Source of the DNA: Rhynochetos jubatus
Lineage: Eukaryota; Chordata; Aves; Eurypygiformes; Rhynochetidae
Assembly: GCA_027574665.1 (NCBI GenBank)
Contig: CM050657.1
Location: forward strand, 19,083,700 to 19,147,699
Direction: 5' to 3'
Length of the DNA stretch: 64,000 nt
This document shows positions 61,733 to 64,000 of the stretch, one piece after another. A program made the translations under genes and the position numbers. The notes below the pieces were generated by a model that searched no databases, had not been told where the DNA came from, and saw nothing but the letters and a program-made list of their open reading frames with translations. Numbering within the stretch: the stretch's first letter is position 1; each line of letters starts with the position of its first letter.

Positions 61733-64000
61733 GTATGAGGCTAAAGAAATATGGTCACCACAGCAAAGTAAATGAAAGGCTGTCGTTGTACTAACTGGGT
61801 GTTTCACCAAAGTGAACAAGGAGCACACACCTGGGATGTGTATGGTTTAATACAAATCCTGAGATGTAATTTCACATGAAATATGAAAATTAAGAGCTTT
61901 AATTCAGAGTTTCTGTGATAAATAAATCACAGAAGAAGGGGGGCACTGGACTAAACCAAAAAATCTCAGATGATTTTGTATTTTTCTTCTGAATCTTTAA
62001 CTGTATTTATGTATGGAAGGAATTATGTCCTATAGGGTGGAAATAAAAAAAAAAGGTCCTCTTTCTAATCCCAGCTCTATCAGGGACAAATGATACCTCA
62101 ATTATCTGGGGAGTTCCCACTCTACCTTATATGTGCGTGCATTAACTGGGTGAAATACTTAACCTTTAGGTTGAACAGAAAGCCAGGCTTAGTCCCCTTT
62201 TTCCCCCCTACAGCATTTCCATCATATACTCCGTTTCCCTTTTTAGCTCTAAAGTCAGAAGATGGCCACTGGATCTGTGTAGAAATGCTTTGTTTTCCTG
62301 CACGAGAAAGGACAGGTCCAGTAGTGAGCAAACCCCCTTGGACACAGATTTCTCTTTAGCAGCTAAGAGTCCAAAAGCTGGGGTTTTTGCAGGAAGACTT
62401 CTCGCCTACCTAAGATACTAAAGAAATTATGTGACCTTGGCTATGATCTTTGCAACTAATCTGTTATTTTCATTACTTTCTGCCTTTAAGTGCTGAAACT
62501 TGTGCTGTCTTAAATGGATCTGTTCTTCAATAAGTAGATATTTCTATATGTTTTCAAAAGCAGAGCCCTTTCCAGTTTCAGGCTGAGCCCCTCCAAAAGA
62601 AGGTATCTAAAGACCTTTGACGTTTTAGAAAATCTTAGCCAGCCTTGAGTTTTATCAGTATAATATGAGAAGAAAAGAGTAAAAGAGGGAGTTCCTAGCA
62701 CTCTGGCAAGGTTGCAATTAATTTCACAGCGGGAGGGAAGAGAAAGAAGGTGTAGGAAAGCCCAGTAGGTGAGTCAGGGTTACATCCACCAGCCTCCTGT
62801 TTCCTGGAAGCTAGAGCTAGCAGCATTTACAGTAAAACTGATTGTTCAAAGTTGTATCATTATTCCCAGATTTCTCTAGTGCTGCTAATCTCAGTTAATT
62901 ATATTGGAAATCCCTTGTATTATGACCATGTAATTCATAATGTGCCAGTAGAAGTCATGGTTCATAATAATCACATAATGGGCAAGGACTTACATGTAAT
63001 CAGATTTTAGTTACCCTGTCGTGTTTCCATAATGCTGCTATAAAACTGACATAATCACAAAAAAGGACCAGTTATTTAAACATTTTTATCAGATTGATGT
63101 ACTGTATCTTTCTTTCTCTCTCTCTTTTTTAAACAATGTAAGATAACAAAAATTGGATTACAATTGCTGGGAACAGACTATGATAAACTGTTTGCTTGTG
63201 TGCAGAATGAAATGTAATAATGGCATCAGCCTCTCAATTTTTAGTAATGCTAAACCTGTTAAATAGTAGCACTCTGCAGACAAAGGCTGCTTTCAAAGGG
63301 GTAGCTTTAGAGCATTTTGAAAACTGTATCTCCAAGAGCATAGCTGTCTTATAAACCCGGAAAGATGCCCTGTATCTTCACAATTAACCCAGCTGCTAAC
63401 ATTTACCGTGCAGATGAGAGCTTGACTTTTTCCATGATACACGATGCAAAAAAAAACACTCTTAGTAGCTGTAGGGATTTTAAAGGCCAGCGTCTGCTTC
63501 TCAAATAAAATGTAAAAAAAGAGACACTTCCCACTTTACAGGAATATGGTTGGTGATTAGAACAGAGGACTTGTAAGATGGTCTCTTCCTAATGTTTTAT
63601 CTCCACTCTGACCCCAATCACTTCAGCTTTGCACTTGACATCCTGAAAAAGGGTCCAACTATATATGTTTCCGTACGGTACTGCCAAACTTAATTCAAAA
63701 GAATTTGAAAAGTACTAGATCTTTCCAGTTGACAAGCAAATATCCTAGTCCTATTTTTTTCATACAAGACCAAAGACATTTTTTTTTTTTAACTATAACT
63801 ATTATAACAGTAAGTCAGTAAAATTAGGAATTGCCATCCTTTTTAGGCACTTTTTTTTTCCTTCTTCCTACATTCAGCAATAACCTGTGATGGGGACAAA
63901 ACCACTCATCACTTGAGAGGAAGGGAGTACTTTTCTGCTCCTAAGGGGAAATGAAAAAGCTAGATAATAGAGATCCTGGTGAAAGCATAAATAGACGTTA
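61733..64000 (+). other. SPATA16: SPATA16 intron following the first coding exon (partial)
   Basis: The GT donor (GTATGA, 61733-61738) opens an intron of at least 2,268 bp that runs out of the window. No second SPATA16 exon was seen. Weak MIR-like echoes occur at 62060-62165 (CCCAGCTCTATCAGGGAC; ACTTAACCTTT) and 62428-62460 (TGTGACCTTGGCTATG). A TC-rich tract lies at 63110-63128. Confidence 0.7.

Noticed and set aside
62060-62460. Two weak MIR-like echoes in the SPATA16 intron
   Set aside because: Too short and diverged to call as separate features; mentioned only under the intron.

Overview
This is vertebrate nuclear DNA, almost certainly from a bird. It is AT-rich, intron/intergenic-like sequence with short, frequently interrupted reading frames. 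It carries a typical 5'-truncated CR1 LINE (48660-48926), a complete solo LTR of an avian endogenous retrovirus with a 5-bp target-site duplication (44012-44966), a fragment of a second avian ERVL-type LTR (9827-9980), and a scatter of very old amniote repeats. No bacterial or archaeal gene organisation, CRISPR array, operon, tRNA or rRNA was recognised.

Only one protein-coding exon can be supported: 61160-61732 on the + strand. It encodes the first 191 residues of a protein I recognise as SPATA16, a testis-specific TPR protein of the acrosome/Golgi in developing sperm. The exon has a branch-point, pyrimidine tract and AG acceptor in front, a strong start context, and a phase-0 GT donor that cuts through the first TPR unit. 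The rest of the gene lies to the right, beyond the window. An 8-residue upstream ORF ends two bases before the start codon.

The layout is as follows. Positions 1-61,000 are a long gene-poor stretch upstream of SPATA16. In mammals the neighbour on that side is NLGN1, transcribed in the opposite direction, so this stretch probably belongs to the SPATA16-NLGN1 interval or to a long 5' intron of SPATA16; no NLGN1 coding exon is visible. Within it are an ancient L2-clade reverse transcriptase fossil (5650-6110, minus strand), an ERVL-like LTR fragment, G-rich tracts with quadruplex potential, a small CpG-dense patch (18223-18317), and a GC-rich block at 43000-44970 made of a degenerate minisatellite followed by the solo LTR. 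Next come the CR1 copy, quiet DNA, the SPATA16 exon, and at least 2.27 kb of its following intron.

I found no convincing evidence of a new biological system. The most useful observations are the readable LINE fossil, the cleanly bounded solo LTR, the uORF/start arrangement of SPATA16, a short-loop G-quadruplex motif, and a set of old amniote repeats that could be tested for exaptation.
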